Assembly (NCBI GenBank): GCA_046052345.1
Contig: JBJOMN010000022.1
Location: forward strand, 62,001 to 126,000
DNA from: Pollutiaquabacter sp046052345
GTDB lineage: Bacteria; Bacteroidota; Bacteroidia; AKYH767-A; 2013-40CM-41-45
Length of the DNA: 64,000 nucleotides
Direction of reading: 5' to 3'
In this document: piece after piece, positions 1 through 7,160 of the stretch
Numbering within the stretch: the first letter of the stretch is position 1
Layout of the letters: every line of letters begins with the position of its first letter
Notes under the pieces: generated by a model
What the model was told of the DNA's origin: nothing
Databases searched by the model: none
What the model saw: only the letters and a program-made list of their open reading frames with translations
Program-made: the position numbers and the translations under genes

Positions 1-88
1 CGATGATGTACTGGTATTTCTCCGTCCAATCGTCGAACAAGGCGAAGTCCTCGATGATGTCCTTTTCTATTTCCGTAATCGTAGCCAC
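1..88 (-). CDS. sufE: SufE sulfur acceptor, 5' part only
   Basis: The first 29 codons of SufE, which takes persulfide sulfur from the cysteine desulfurase SufS and passes it to the SufBCD scaffold. The visible N-terminus is ATITEIEKDIIEDFALFDDW followed by TEKYQYII, the typical SufE opening; the rest, including the acceptor cysteine, lies outside the window. The only plausible start in frame is GTG at 88-86, because a stop lies four codons upstream. It begins 1 base after the sufS stop, so it is the distal cistron of the suf operon. Family call is firm; the GTG start is inferred. Confidence 0.85.
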   Translation of the reverse strand, partial: MATITEIEKDIIEDFALFDDWTEKYQYII

Positions 89-89
89 G

Positions 90-1346
90 TCAATGCTTCA
101 ATAAACCGATACCTTTCCTGACTCCGTCTGCCAGCAAATCCGCTTCCTCGAGGGTGTTGTAACACATGAACGAAGCACGGACCGTTCCGGGGATCCTGAA
201 ATGGTCCATGACAGGCTCCGTGCAATGATGTCCGGTACGTACCGCCACTCCGGTAGTGTCCAGGTACATGCCGAGATCGAGCGCATTCACTCCCTCCGCC
301 ACGAAAGATACGACCGAGGCCTTGCGGGGTGCGGTTCCTATGAGTCGCACACCGGGTATGGCGGCCAGTTTTTCGGAAGCGTGCTTTGTCAGCTCTGTCT
401 CCCAGGCCAAAGCAGCCTTTCTGTCGAGCGCACACAGATAGTCGATGGCGGTGCCGAGCGCGATCACATCGGCGATATTAGGAGTGCCGGCCTCGAACTT
501 GAAAGGAAGTTCGTTGAAGGTCGTACCGGAGAAACTCACACTGCCGATCATCTCGCCGCCGCCCTGATAAGGCGGCATGCTCTCGAGCAGCTTCTCTTTT
601 CCGTACAGCACTCCGACACCGGTAGGGCCGAACATCTTGTGCCCGGAGAAGGCGAGGAAGTCGCAGTCGAGTTCCTGTACGTCCAGCTCCTCGTGCGCCA
701 CAGCCTGTGCGGCGTCGACGAGAACAGGGATTCCCGATGCATGTGCCTTGCGGATGATTTCCCTGACCGGATTGATCGTTCCCAAGGAATTGGACGTATG
801 TACCACGGAAACGAACCGCACGCGGTCGGTCAACAGCCGCTCAAAAGCCTCCATGTCAAGTACCCCGCGGTCGTCCATCGGTACAGGAACCACCGAGGCT
901 CCTTTCTCTGCACAGACGAGCTGCCACGGTACGATGTTGCTGTGATGCTCCATCGCCGTCACAAGCACGATGTCGCCCTGATGAAGGTTTTTCCTTCCCC
1001 AGGAAGAGGCCACAAGATTGACCGCTTCCGTAGTACCGCGGACGAATACAATTTCACGCTCCGAAGAGGCGTGGATGAAATTCTTCACCTTGGTCCGCAC
1101 CTCGTCGAATGCCTGCGAGGCCTTCTGGCTGAGGAAGTGGACCCCGCGGTGAATGTTCGCATTGTACAGGCTGTAATAGTCCGTCAAGGTATCGATGACA
1201 CATTGGGGCTTCTGCGAAGTCGCGGCATTGTCCAGGTAAACCAAGGGCTTGCCGTAGGCGGATTGAAAGAGTACGGGGAAATCCGCGCGGATCGAATGCA
1301 CATCGAAGATGCGTTTCGGAGATGCAACGGTTTCCTGCAGCTTCAT
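90..1346 (-). CDS. sufS: Cysteine desulfurase SufS
   Basis: PLP-dependent group II cysteine desulfurase that converts cysteine to alanine and a protein persulfide for Fe-S cluster assembly in the cytosol. The 418-residue length is normal. The PLP lysine is K237 in SGHKMFGPTG, the loop HTSNSLGTINPV lies near 183-194, and the active-site cysteine is C375 in RTGHHCTEP. The ATG is 1 base after the sufD stop and the gene ends 1 base before sufE, so all three are tightly coupled. Nothing is missing from the active site. Confidence 0.96.
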   Translation of the reverse strand: MKLQETVASPKRIFDVHSIRADFPVLFQSAYGKPLVYLDNAATSQKPQCVIDTLTDYYSLYNANIHRGVHFLSQKASQAFDEVRTKVKNFIHASSEREIVFVRGTTEAVNLVASSWGRKNLHQGDIVLVTAMEHHSNIVPWQLVCAEKGASVVPVPMDDRGVLDMEAFERLLTDRVRFVSVVHTSNSLGTINPVREIIRKAHASGIPVLVDAAQAVAHEELDVQELDCDFLAFSGHKMFGPTGVGVLYGKEKLLESMPPYQGGGEMIGSVSFSGTTFNELPFKFEAGTPNIADVIALGTAIDYLCALDRKAALAWETELTKHASEKLAAIPGVRLIGTAPRKASVVSFVAEGVNALDLGMYLDTTGVAVRTGHHCTEPVMDHFRIPGTVRASFMCYNTLEEADLLADGVRKGIGLLKH

Positions 1347-1347
1347 C

Positions 1348-2649
1348 TTACAGTTTCTCCCCTTTAAGTTTCCGCTCCATCAGCTCCATCAGCCGCGAAC
1401 GCAGCGGTTCATAGGCGATCTTCTGTATGACATCTCCGGCAAAAGCGATGTTGAGGAAGGCCCGTGCGTTCTGCTCGCCGATTCCGCGGGAACGCAGATA
1501 AAAGAGGGCCTCTTCATCCATTTGTCCGGTGGTGGTACCGTGGGAACATTTCACATCGTCAGCAAAGATCTCCAGCTGCGGCTTGGTATTCATGGACGCG
1601 TCGTCCGAGAGAAGGATGTTCTTGTTCGACTGATAGGCGTTCGTCTTCTGGGCGTCTTTTCGTACGAGGATCTTGCCGTTGAATACGCCTTGCGACTTGC
1701 CGTCGAGAATCCCCTTGTACAGCTCATTGCTCTGGCAGTTGGGTACGGCATGGTCGACGAGGGAATGATTGTCGACGAGCTGGGTCCCATCAAGGCAGTA
1801 AAGGCCGTAGAGATAAGCGGTGCAGTGTTCCTCGAGGAGATGGATTTCCAAGTTGTTCCGGACGATCGCTCCGTCGAGTGTCATGGTGTTGACATGGAAC
1901 TCCGAACGCGATTGCTGTGCGGCGGCGGTGAAACCGATGTGATACGTGAGGTTATTCTCCAGTTGGACTTTGGTCAGGTCCAGGCAGGCATCTGCTCCGG
2001 TATGAACTTCGGTGACGGCATTCGTGAATCCGTGATGGGAGGAACCGACCGTATGGAAACTTTCGATGACCTTGACGTCGGATCCCTTCTCCGCAACGAA
2101 CAGGTTACGTGGCGACACCATCGTAGGTCCCGCAGAAGTATCGTTGATGAAAAGGAAATGCACCGGTCGTTCCACCTTTACCGAAGCAGGGACGAACAGG
2201 AAAGCTCCTTCCGCCAGGAACGCGGTATTGAGGTCGACCAACGGCCCTGCAGCAGGTCCCGCGACGGCTCCGAGATGCGCCCTGACGGCCGAATGATCGG
2301 CATGATCGGAAAGACGACCGGCAATGACTCCGGAAGGCAACGTAGCCGGCTTTGAAAGTCCTTCTGAAAGGAATCCGTTGACGAACACGAACAAATGGAC
2401 ATCTTCTCCCGCAACAAGGAATTCCTTTACCGCCTTAGCATCCGTCTTAGGGAGTACCTGCGCAGGAAGGAAGCGGCCGGCAGCGACCGGCGCGAGGTTG
2501 GTGTATTTCCATTCCTCGTGGCGTGTAGTGGGAAAACCGGCTGCAACGAATCGGCTCATGGCCTCCTTGCGCTCAGCCATACGCTTTCCTGAAAGCGTCG
2601 TGCCGGTGAAGGTTCCGAAGGTGTCGGTATAGTGGGTCACGTCGGACAT
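1348..2649 (-). CDS. sufD: Fe-S scaffold subunit SufD
   Basis: SufD of the SufBC2D scaffold complex, which pairs with SufB to build clusters using SufC ATPase activity. The 433-residue protein shows the SUF beta-helix core, with the C-terminal run KTNAYQSNKNILLSDDA and KPQLEIFADDVKCSHGTTTG typical of the family. It starts about 20 bases after sufC and ends 1 base before sufS, so it sits inside the suf operon. The order sufC-sufD-sufS-sufE matches other Bacteroidota. Confidence 0.95.
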   Translation of the reverse strand: MSDVTHYTDTFGTFTGTTLSGKRMAERKEAMSRFVAAGFPTTRHEEWKYTNLAPVAAGRFLPAQVLPKTDAKAVKEFLVAGEDVHLFVFVNGFLSEGLSKPATLPSGVIAGRLSDHADHSAVRAHLGAVAGPAAGPLVDLNTAFLAEGAFLFVPASVKVERPVHFLFINDTSAGPTMVSPRNLFVAEKGSDVKVIESFHTVGSSHHGFTNAVTEVHTGADACLDLTKVQLENNLTYHIGFTAAAQQSRSEFHVNTMTLDGAIVRNNLEIHLLEEHCTAYLYGLYCLDGTQLVDNHSLVDHAVPNCQSNELYKGILDGKSQGVFNGKILVRKDAQKTNAYQSNKNILLSDDASMNTKPQLEIFADDVKCSHGTTTGQMDEEALFYLRSRGIGEQNARAFLNIAFAGDVIQKIAYEPLRSRLMELMERKLKGEKL

Positions 2650-2671
2650 GAAAGTGTTCAGTGGTTAAGGG

Positions 2672-3436
2672 TTATCGGACAGCGGCTGATTCGAATTCTT
2701 CCTTGATCCAGTCGTAGCCTCTCTTCTCCAGTTCCAACGCCAGCTCCTTCGTGCCGGTCTTGACGATACGGCCTTTGTAAAGCACATGTACGACGTCGGG
2801 TACGATATAATCGAGCAGGCGCTGATAGTGCGTGATCACGACGAACGAGCGGTCCTTGCTGCGAAGGGCGTTGACACCATTGGCGACGATGCGCAGGGCG
2901 TCGATATCCAGTCCGGAGTCCGTCTCGTCCAGGATACACAACGACGGCTCGAGCATGGCCATCTGGAAGACCTCGTTGCGCTTCTTCTCGCCTCCGCTGA
3001 ATCCTTCGTTGACGGAACGCTGCGTCATCGCCTTGTCCATCTCGACGAGTTTCATCTTCTCCTTCATCAGCGCGAGAAAGTCCTTGGAATCAAGCGGCTC
3101 TTGGCCACGGGACTTTCGGATCTCGTTCACCGCTGTCTTCAGGAAATTGGCGTTGCTCACACCGGGAATCTCTACCGGATACTGGAAAGCAAGGAACAGT
3201 CCTTTTCGCGCACGGTCCTCCGGCGACATTTCCAGAAGATCTTCGCCTTGGAAAGAGACTGAACCGCCGGTCACTTCGTACTCTTCGCGTCCGGCAAGCA
3301 CCGAGGCGAGCGTACTTTTGCCGGAGCCGTTCGGGCCCATGATGGCATGTACTTCACCGGGGTTCACGTCAAGCGAAAGTCCGCGAAGGATTTCTTTCTC
3401 CTCGATTCGTGCGTGTAGGTTATTTATCGTTAACAT
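2672..3436 (-). CDS. sufC: Fe-S assembly ATPase SufC
   Basis: ABC-type ATPase of the SufBCD complex. From the ATG at 3436 it is 254 residues, the usual SufC size, and begins MLTINNLHARIEEKEILRGL. Walker A is GPNGSGKST, the signature is FSGGEKKRNE and Walker B is LCILDETDSGLD. A longer reading from a TTG at 3454 would add six residues encoded by the upstream GTTCAAG array, so the ATG is preferred. The gene is separated from sufB by the four-helix-bundle insert, unlike the usual tight sufB-sufC linkage. Its TAA stop falls in a GTGGTTA-AGGGTTA pair of imperfect heptamers at 2661-2674. Confidence 0.95.
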   Translation of the reverse strand: MLTINNLHARIEEKEILRGLSLDVNPGEVHAIMGPNGSGKSTLASVLAGREEYEVTGGSVSFQGEDLLEMSPEDRARKGLFLAFQYPVEIPGVSNANFLKTAVNEIRKSRGQEPLDSKDFLALMKEKMKLVEMDKAMTQRSVNEGFSGGEKKRNEVFQMAMLEPSLCILDETDSGLDIDALRIVANGVNALRSKDRSFVVITHYQRLLDYIVPDVVHVLYKGRIVKTGTKELALELEKRGYDWIKEEFESAAVR

Positions 3437-3441
3437 GTTCT

Positions 3442-3459
3442 GTTCAAGGTTCAAGGTTC
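3442..3459 (+). repeat. GTTCAAG heptamer array, left end of cassette
   Basis: Two perfect GTTCAAG copies (3442-3448, 3449-3455) followed by a partial GTTC. It lies just upstream of the sufC ATG on the minus strand, where it reads as CTTGAAC units, and takes the place of a clear ribosome binding site. Confidence 0.8.
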
Positions 3460-3505
3460 GATTCTAACTGGAAAGCATGTTAGCTTTCAGTTCTGTTCTT
3501 ATATC

Positions 3506-3955
3506 TTATAGTATTTCAAGCGTTTCTTCGGAAATTATTTCTTTATCACGGTAATCTTCCGATGATTCAGCGAATTTTATTCCTTTCAATTCGCTTGATT
3601 GCAGATAACGAATCAAGTCGGCAATCATCGCTGATATCTCTAAATTCGATTGGGAGAACCCGTCGAATTCTTCAGGAGATAAATAATTTACATCCGCTGC
3701 CAGATACAGCTGGGAGCGGAATTCTCCGGCGGACGCCTTAGCGATGTGACAAAAGTTCAGGAATTCCTTGTTTCCGTTTCGTTCAAACCCTACGGCTAAA
3801 TTAGACATCACAGAAACGATAGATCGTCGCATTTGATCTCGCAATGCGAAATCCTTGGAAAGCGATCCTTTTTCTGAAAATCTATAAAAACGAACCGCCA
3901 ACTCCCTGGTTTTTTTCCAGGAATTCAAGTCTTCAAATCGCTTGATAGCAGCCAT
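3506..3955 (-). CDS. Four-helix-bundle protein (S23/IVP family)
   Basis: A 149-residue helical protein of the four-helix-bundle (TIGR02436, S23 ribosomal/intervening-sequence protein) family. Family landmarks seen are FEDLNSWKKTRELAVRFYRF at 7-26, LRDQMRRSIVSVMSNLAVGF at about 38-57 and FLNFCHIAKASAGEFRSQLY at about 65-84. Relatives occur in 23S rRNA intervening sequences, as stand-alone genes, and as Avd accessory proteins of diversity-generating retroelements; no reverse transcriptase is present here. It lies within the suf operon, in operon orientation, between inverted heptamer arrays, and its AT-rich codon use differs from neighbours. No role in Fe-S assembly is suggested. Molecular function unknown. 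Confidence 0.88.
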   Translation of the reverse strand: MAAIKRFEDLNSWKKTRELAVRFYRFSEKGSLSKDFALRDQMRRSIVSVMSNLAVGFERNGNKEFLNFCHIAKASAGEFRSQLYLAADVNYLSPEEFDGFSQSNLEISAMIADLIRYLQSSELKGIKFAESSEDYRDKEIISEETLEIL

Positions 3956-3960
3956 CGGTT

Positions 3961-3982
3961 TTTGAACTTTGAACTATTGAAC
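3961..3982 (+). repeat. TTTGAAC heptamer array, right end of cassette
   Basis: TTTGAAC (3961-3967), TTTGAAC (3968-3974) and the 8-base variant TATTGAAC (3975-3982). On the reverse strand these read GTTCAAA, matching the left-end GTTCAAG units, so the two arrays are inverted copies. It lies between the insert gene's start and the sufB stop, which is 12 bases away. Confidence 0.8.
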
Positions 3983-3993
3983 GTTGTACTTTA

Positions 3994-5439
3994 TCACCCT
4001 ACCGATCCCTCCAACGAGATCGCCAGCAGTTTCTGCGCCTCGACGGCGAACTCCATCGGAAGCTGATTGAACACTTCCTTACAGTAGCCGTTGACAATCA
4101 ATCCGATGGCATCTTCGGTAGCGATGCCGCGCTGATTGCAGTAGAATATCTGGTCCTCGCCCACCTTGGAGGTCGTGGCTTCGTGCTCGACACTCGCGGT
4201 CTTGTTGTGGACTTCTATATAGGGGAACGTATGTGCGCCGCACTTGTCACCCAGCAACAGGGAATCGCACTGGGAGAAGTTGCGTGCCTTATCTGCTTTT
4301 TTGCCGATACGTACGAGTCCGCGGTAACTGTTCTGGCTTTTTCCTCCGGAGATGCCTTTGGAGATGATCGTACTTCGGGTGTTCCTGCCGATATGGATCA
4401 TCTTGGTGCCCGTGTCTGCCTGCTGCATGTTATTGGTGACCGCCACGGAGTAGAACTCGCCGATGGAGTGGTCGCCTTTCAGGACGACGCTGGGATATTT
4501 CCACGTGATGGCGGAACCGGTCTCCACCTGGGTCCAGGATATCTTCGAATTCTCCCCGGCACACAGTCCGCGCTTCGTGACGAAGTTGTAGATGCCTCCG
4601 CGACCGTCCTTGTCACCCGGATACCAGTTCTGTACCGTAGAGTACTTCACCTGCGCGCCTTTGTGGGCATAGATCTCCACGACCGCAGCATGCAACTGGT
4701 TCTCATCGCGCATCGGCGCGGTACATCCCTCCAGGTAGCTGACGTATGCATCCTCGTCGGCGACGATAAGGGTCCTTTCAAACTGGCCGGTACCGGCGGC
4801 ATTGATACGGAAGTAGGTGGAAAGTTCCATCGGGCAACGGACACCCTTCGGAATATAACAGAAGGAGCCGTCGCTGAACACGGCGGAGTTCAGGGCCGCA
4901 TAATAATTGTCGGTGTACGGTACGACGGATCCGGCATACTTCTTCACCAGTTCGGGATAATCGTGGACAGCTTCGGAGAAGGAGCAGAAGATGATCCCTT
5001 TCTCTGCAAGTGTCTCCCGGAAAGTGGTCTTGACCGATACGCTGTCGATGACGGCATCCACGGCCACGCCGGCAAGGCGCTTCTGCTCTTCGAGCGAGAT
5101 ACCGAGCTTGTCGAAAGTAGCTTTGATCTCAGGATCCAGCTCGTCAAGGCTGGCCAATTCCTTCTTCGGCTTGGGGGCGGAGTAATAGATGATGTCCTGG
5201 AAGTCGATCTTCGGATAACTTACATTGGGCCATACCGGCTCTTCCATGGTCAGCCAATGGCGAAACGCTTTCAGTCGGAATTCAAGCATCCACTGCGGTT
5301 CGTTCTTCTTGGCAGAAATGAAACGAACGATGTCTTCGTTAAGCCCCTTGGGAGCATTCTCCGCTTCTATGTCGCTGACGAAACCCCACTTGTACTCGCT
5401 GGTGGAAAGGTCGTCAAGTATTTTCTGGTCCTCACTCAT
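3994..5439 (-). CDS. sufB: Fe-S scaffold subunit SufB
   Basis: SufB, the cluster-building scaffold subunit of SufBC2D. The 481-residue length is normal. Family segments include VVPYTDNYYAALNSAVFSDG, VRCPMELSTYFRINAAGTGQ, the Cys segment YLEGCTAP, and ARNFSQCDSLLLGDKCGAHT, which carries a conserved late cysteine of SufB. The N-terminal extension SEYKWGFVSDIEAENAPKGL is typical of Bacteroidota and cyanobacterial SufB. It is preceded by iscA (74-base gap) and followed by the four-helix-bundle cassette instead of sufC. Confidence 0.97.
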   Translation of the reverse strand: MSEDQKILDDLSTSEYKWGFVSDIEAENAPKGLNEDIVRFISAKKNEPQWMLEFRLKAFRHWLTMEEPVWPNVSYPKIDFQDIIYYSAPKPKKELASLDELDPEIKATFDKLGISLEEQKRLAGVAVDAVIDSVSVKTTFRETLAEKGIIFCSFSEAVHDYPELVKKYAGSVVPYTDNYYAALNSAVFSDGSFCYIPKGVRCPMELSTYFRINAAGTGQFERTLIVADEDAYVSYLEGCTAPMRDENQLHAAVVEIYAHKGAQVKYSTVQNWYPGDKDGRGGIYNFVTKRGLCAGENSKISWTQVETGSAITWKYPSVVLKGDHSIGEFYSVAVTNNMQQADTGTKMIHIGRNTRSTIISKGISGGKSQNSYRGLVRIGKKADKARNFSQCDSLLLGDKCGAHTFPYIEVHNKTASVEHEATTSKVGEDQIFYCNQRGIATEDAIGLIVNGYCKEVFNQLPMEFAVEAQKLLAISLEGSVG

Positions 5440-5513
5440 GTCTTTTTCCGGTGATCCTGCGGCCTCTGTTTATTTGGACTGATTCTAAACTTTCGGTTGG
5501 GGTAAAAAAAATA

Positions 5514-5840
5514 TCATACTGCGAAACTCTCGCCGCAGCCACAGGTACGGGAAGCATTCGGATTATTGAAGGTGAAGCCTTTCCCGTTCAATCCGTCCGT
5601 GAAATCCAGTTGGGTTCCGACCAGATACAGGAAGCTCTTCTTGTCGCAAACGATCTTGATGCCCTTATCCTCGAACACCTTGTCGTCGGAGCGAAGCTGG
5701 TGGTCGAATTCGAGCTTGTAGGTAAGGCCTGAACAACCTCCGCCTTCCACACCGACACGTATGAAGGAGTCCGAAGGACGGTTTTCCTCACGCATCAGCT
5801 CTACGGCTTTGGTTTTGGCGTTTTCTGTTACTGTAATCAT
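5514..5840 (-). CDS. A-type Fe-S carrier (IscA/SufA family)
   Basis: A HesB/IscA-type carrier that receives clusters from the SUF scaffold and delivers them to apo-proteins. From ATG 5840 it has 108 residues, the normal size. The three ligand cysteines are present: C36 in EGGGCSGLTYKLEF and C100/C102 in the C-terminal RTCGCGESFAV. A longer frame from 5900 would begin inside the promoter, so the ATG at MITVTENAKTKAVELMRE is chosen. It is the first gene of the suf operon and is transcribed divergently from thiL. Whether it is SufA or ErpA-like cannot be told here. Confidence 0.92.
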   Translation of the reverse strand: MITVTENAKTKAVELMREENRPSDSFIRVGVEGGGCSGLTYKLEFDHQLRSDDKVFEDKGIKIVCDKKSFLYLVGTQLDFTDGLNGKGFTFNNPNASRTCGCGESFAV

Positions 5841-5869
5841 TTTCAGCGAATTAAGCTGTATTTTCAATG

Positions 5870-5901
5870 CAAAGGTACGGAATTGAGCGGTGTCAGTCAA
5901 A
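5870..5901 (-). promoter_or_regulatory. Bacteroidota promoter for iscA-suf operon
   Basis: On the minus strand TTTG (5901-5898), a 20-base spacer, then TACCTTTG (5877-5870), a near-perfect match to the Bacteroidota -33 TTTG / -7 TAnnTTTG consensus. The box ends 29 bases before the iscA ATG, leaving room for a short leader. No IscR- or Fur-like operator is obvious. Confidence 0.75.
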
Positions 5902-5972
5902 CTGAGAACCTTCCGTTTTGCTTGAATAACAAAGTTTTAGGATAAAAGTTAGGGGAGCGCCCCGTCGGTAGG

Positions 5973-5980
5973 TACCTTTG
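5973..5980 (+). promoter_or_regulatory. -7 box TACCTTTG of thiL
   Basis: TACCTTTG ends 5 bases before the thiL ATG. No clear TTTG -33 element is seen at the expected distance. The closeness implies a leaderless or very short 5' end for thiL. Confidence 0.6.
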
Positions 5981-5985
5981 CGGCC

Positions 5986-7032
5986 ATGCTGGAAAATGCT
6001 TCCGGACGTACGGAACTGAGCGATTTGGGCGAATTCGGCCTGATCGAATACGTCAAGAAATCGGTCTCCCATTACCACACCGAAGAAACCTTGAAAGGTA
6101 TCGGTGATGATGCCGCCGTCCTCGACTCCAAAGGATTGCTCACGGTGGTAAGTACCGACATGCTCGCCGAAGGCGTTCATTTCGATCTGACCTTCCATCC
6201 GTTGAAGCACCTCGGCTACAAGGCCATCGCCGTAAACCTTTCCGATATCTACGCGATGAATGCGACCCCGAAACAGGTGCTTGTCAGCGTCGCGCTGTCG
6301 AACCGCTTTTCACTGGAGGCCTTTGAAGAACTGTACGCCGGCATGCAACTGGCCTGCAAGAACTATCAGGTGGATATCGCCGGAGGAGATACAACCTCTT
6401 CACGCTCCGGGCTGGTCATCTCCATCACCGCCATCGGCGTTGCGAAATCCGAAGAGCTTGTATATCGAAATACCGCACAGCAGAAGAACCTGCTGTGTGT
6501 CTCCGGTGACCTGGGCGGAGCCTACCTCGGACTGCAGATCCTGGAACGCGAGAAACGGATTTTCATGGAAAATCCCTCCATACAACCCGACCTCTCCGGG
6601 AACGATTATATTCTCGAACGACAGCTGAAACCGGAGCCCCGTCGCGATGTCATAGAAGAACTCCGGAAACGCGGCGTCAAACCGACTTCCATGATCGACA
6701 TCTCTGACGGTCTGGCCTCTGAGATCTTCCACCTCTGCCGACAGTCCGATGTCGGATGCGAACTGTACGAAGACAAGATCCCGATCGATCCGCAGACCTA
6801 CGAACGCGCCCGCGAATTCGGACTCGACCCGACAGTTTGCGCATTAAGCGGCGGCGAGGATTACGAATTGCTTTTCACCATCCGTCCCGAGGATTACGAG
6901 AAGATCCGCGAGCATGCGGACGTTTCCATCATCGGTCACATGACCGATGCGTCGGCAGGTATCAACATGGTCACGAAATCCGGCGGCAGCATCCCCCTGA
7001 AAGCGCAAGGATGGGATGCGTTGATGAGGTGA
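5986..7032 (+). CDS. thiL: Thiamine-monophosphate kinase ThiL
   Basis: Phosphorylates thiamine monophosphate to thiamine diphosphate with ATP, the last step of the cofactor pathway. The 348-residue protein has the AIR-synthase/ThiL fold motifs GDDAAVLDSKGLLTVVSTDM near 45-64 (metal and ATP binding), DIAGGDTTSS, and DISDGLASEIFHLCRQSDVG in the C-terminal half, followed by ALSGGEDYELLF. It is divergent from the suf operon and ends just before a cluster of heptamer arrays. No other thi genes are nearby. Confidence 0.95.
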   Translation: MLENASGRTELSDLGEFGLIEYVKKSVSHYHTEETLKGIGDDAAVLDSKGLLTVVSTDMLAEGVHFDLTFHPLKHLGYKAIAVNLSDIYAMNATPKQVLVSVALSNRFSLEAFEELYAGMQLACKNYQVDIAGGDTTSSRSGLVISITAIGVAKSEELVYRNTAQQKNLLCVSGDLGGAYLGLQILEREKRIFMENPSIQPDLSGNDYILERQLKPEPRRDVIEELRKRGVKPTSMIDISDGLASEIFHLCRQSDVGCELYEDKIPIDPQTYERAREFGLDPTVCALSGGEDYELLFTIRPEDYEKIREHADVSIIGHMTDASAGINMVTKSGGSIPLKAQGWDALMR

Positions 7033-7041
7033 TGAGGATTA

Positions 7042-7160
7042 GTGGTTAGTGGTTGGTGTATAGTTGCAGGTTGCAAGTTCCAAGTTGCAGGGTTGCGACA
7101 GTGAACTGCAAACCGACTACCGACTACCGACTACCGACTACCGACCGCCGACTTCTGACT
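7042..7160 (+). repeat. Composite heptamer arrays between thiL and pepP
   Basis: Three different period-7 arrays lie end to end: GTGGTTA/GTGGTTG (7042-7055), GTTGCAG/GTTGCAA/GTTCCAA/GTTGCAG (7063-7090), and seven ACCGACT-type units (7112-7160; four perfect at 7112-7139, then ACCGACC, GCCGACT, TCTGACT). The last array overlaps the 3' end of pepP and supplies its final codons and stop. The arrays fill the whole gap after thiL. Confidence 0.85.

Larger units (their letters stand above)
3442..3982. mobile_element. Repeat-bounded cassette carrying an S23/IVP-like gene
   Basis: A 541-base unit bounded by inverted arrays of the heptamer GTTCAAR. Reading inward, the left end is GTTCAAG, GTTCAAG, GTTCGAT from 3442, and the right end (reverse strand from 3982) is GTTCAATA, GTTCAAA, GTTCAAA. 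The single gene inside fills most of the unit and is visibly AT-richer than its surroundings (21 G/C in the 60 bases 3541-3600). It sits between sufB and sufC, which normally adjoin. No transposase and no clear target duplication are seen. That this is a mobile, probably non-autonomous element is inference from the ends, composition and position. Confidence 0.5.

Noticed and set aside
201..1367. Open frame of 388 codons on the plus strand
   Set aside because: Antisense to sufS; sufS is complete with PLP lysine and catalytic cysteine.
3437..3454. Extended sufC start at TTG 3454
   Set aside because: The added residues are encoded by the heptamer array; ATG 3436 gives the standard SufC N-terminus.
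3455..3475. GGTTCGATTCT resembling a tRNA T-arm
   Set aside because: No acceptor stem, anticodon arm or CCA context; it is the edge of the heptamer array.
3506..3955. Avd of a diversity-generating retroelement
   Set aside because: Same fold family, but no reverse transcriptase, template repeat or variable target is seen in the window.
4183..5454. Long open frame of 423 codons on the plus strand
   Set aside because: Exactly antisense to sufB, no family features; a shadow of a conserved GC-rich gene.
7112..7160. Possible CRISPR array (regular short repeats)
   Set aside because: Units are 7 bases, directly tandem, with no spacers and no cas genes.
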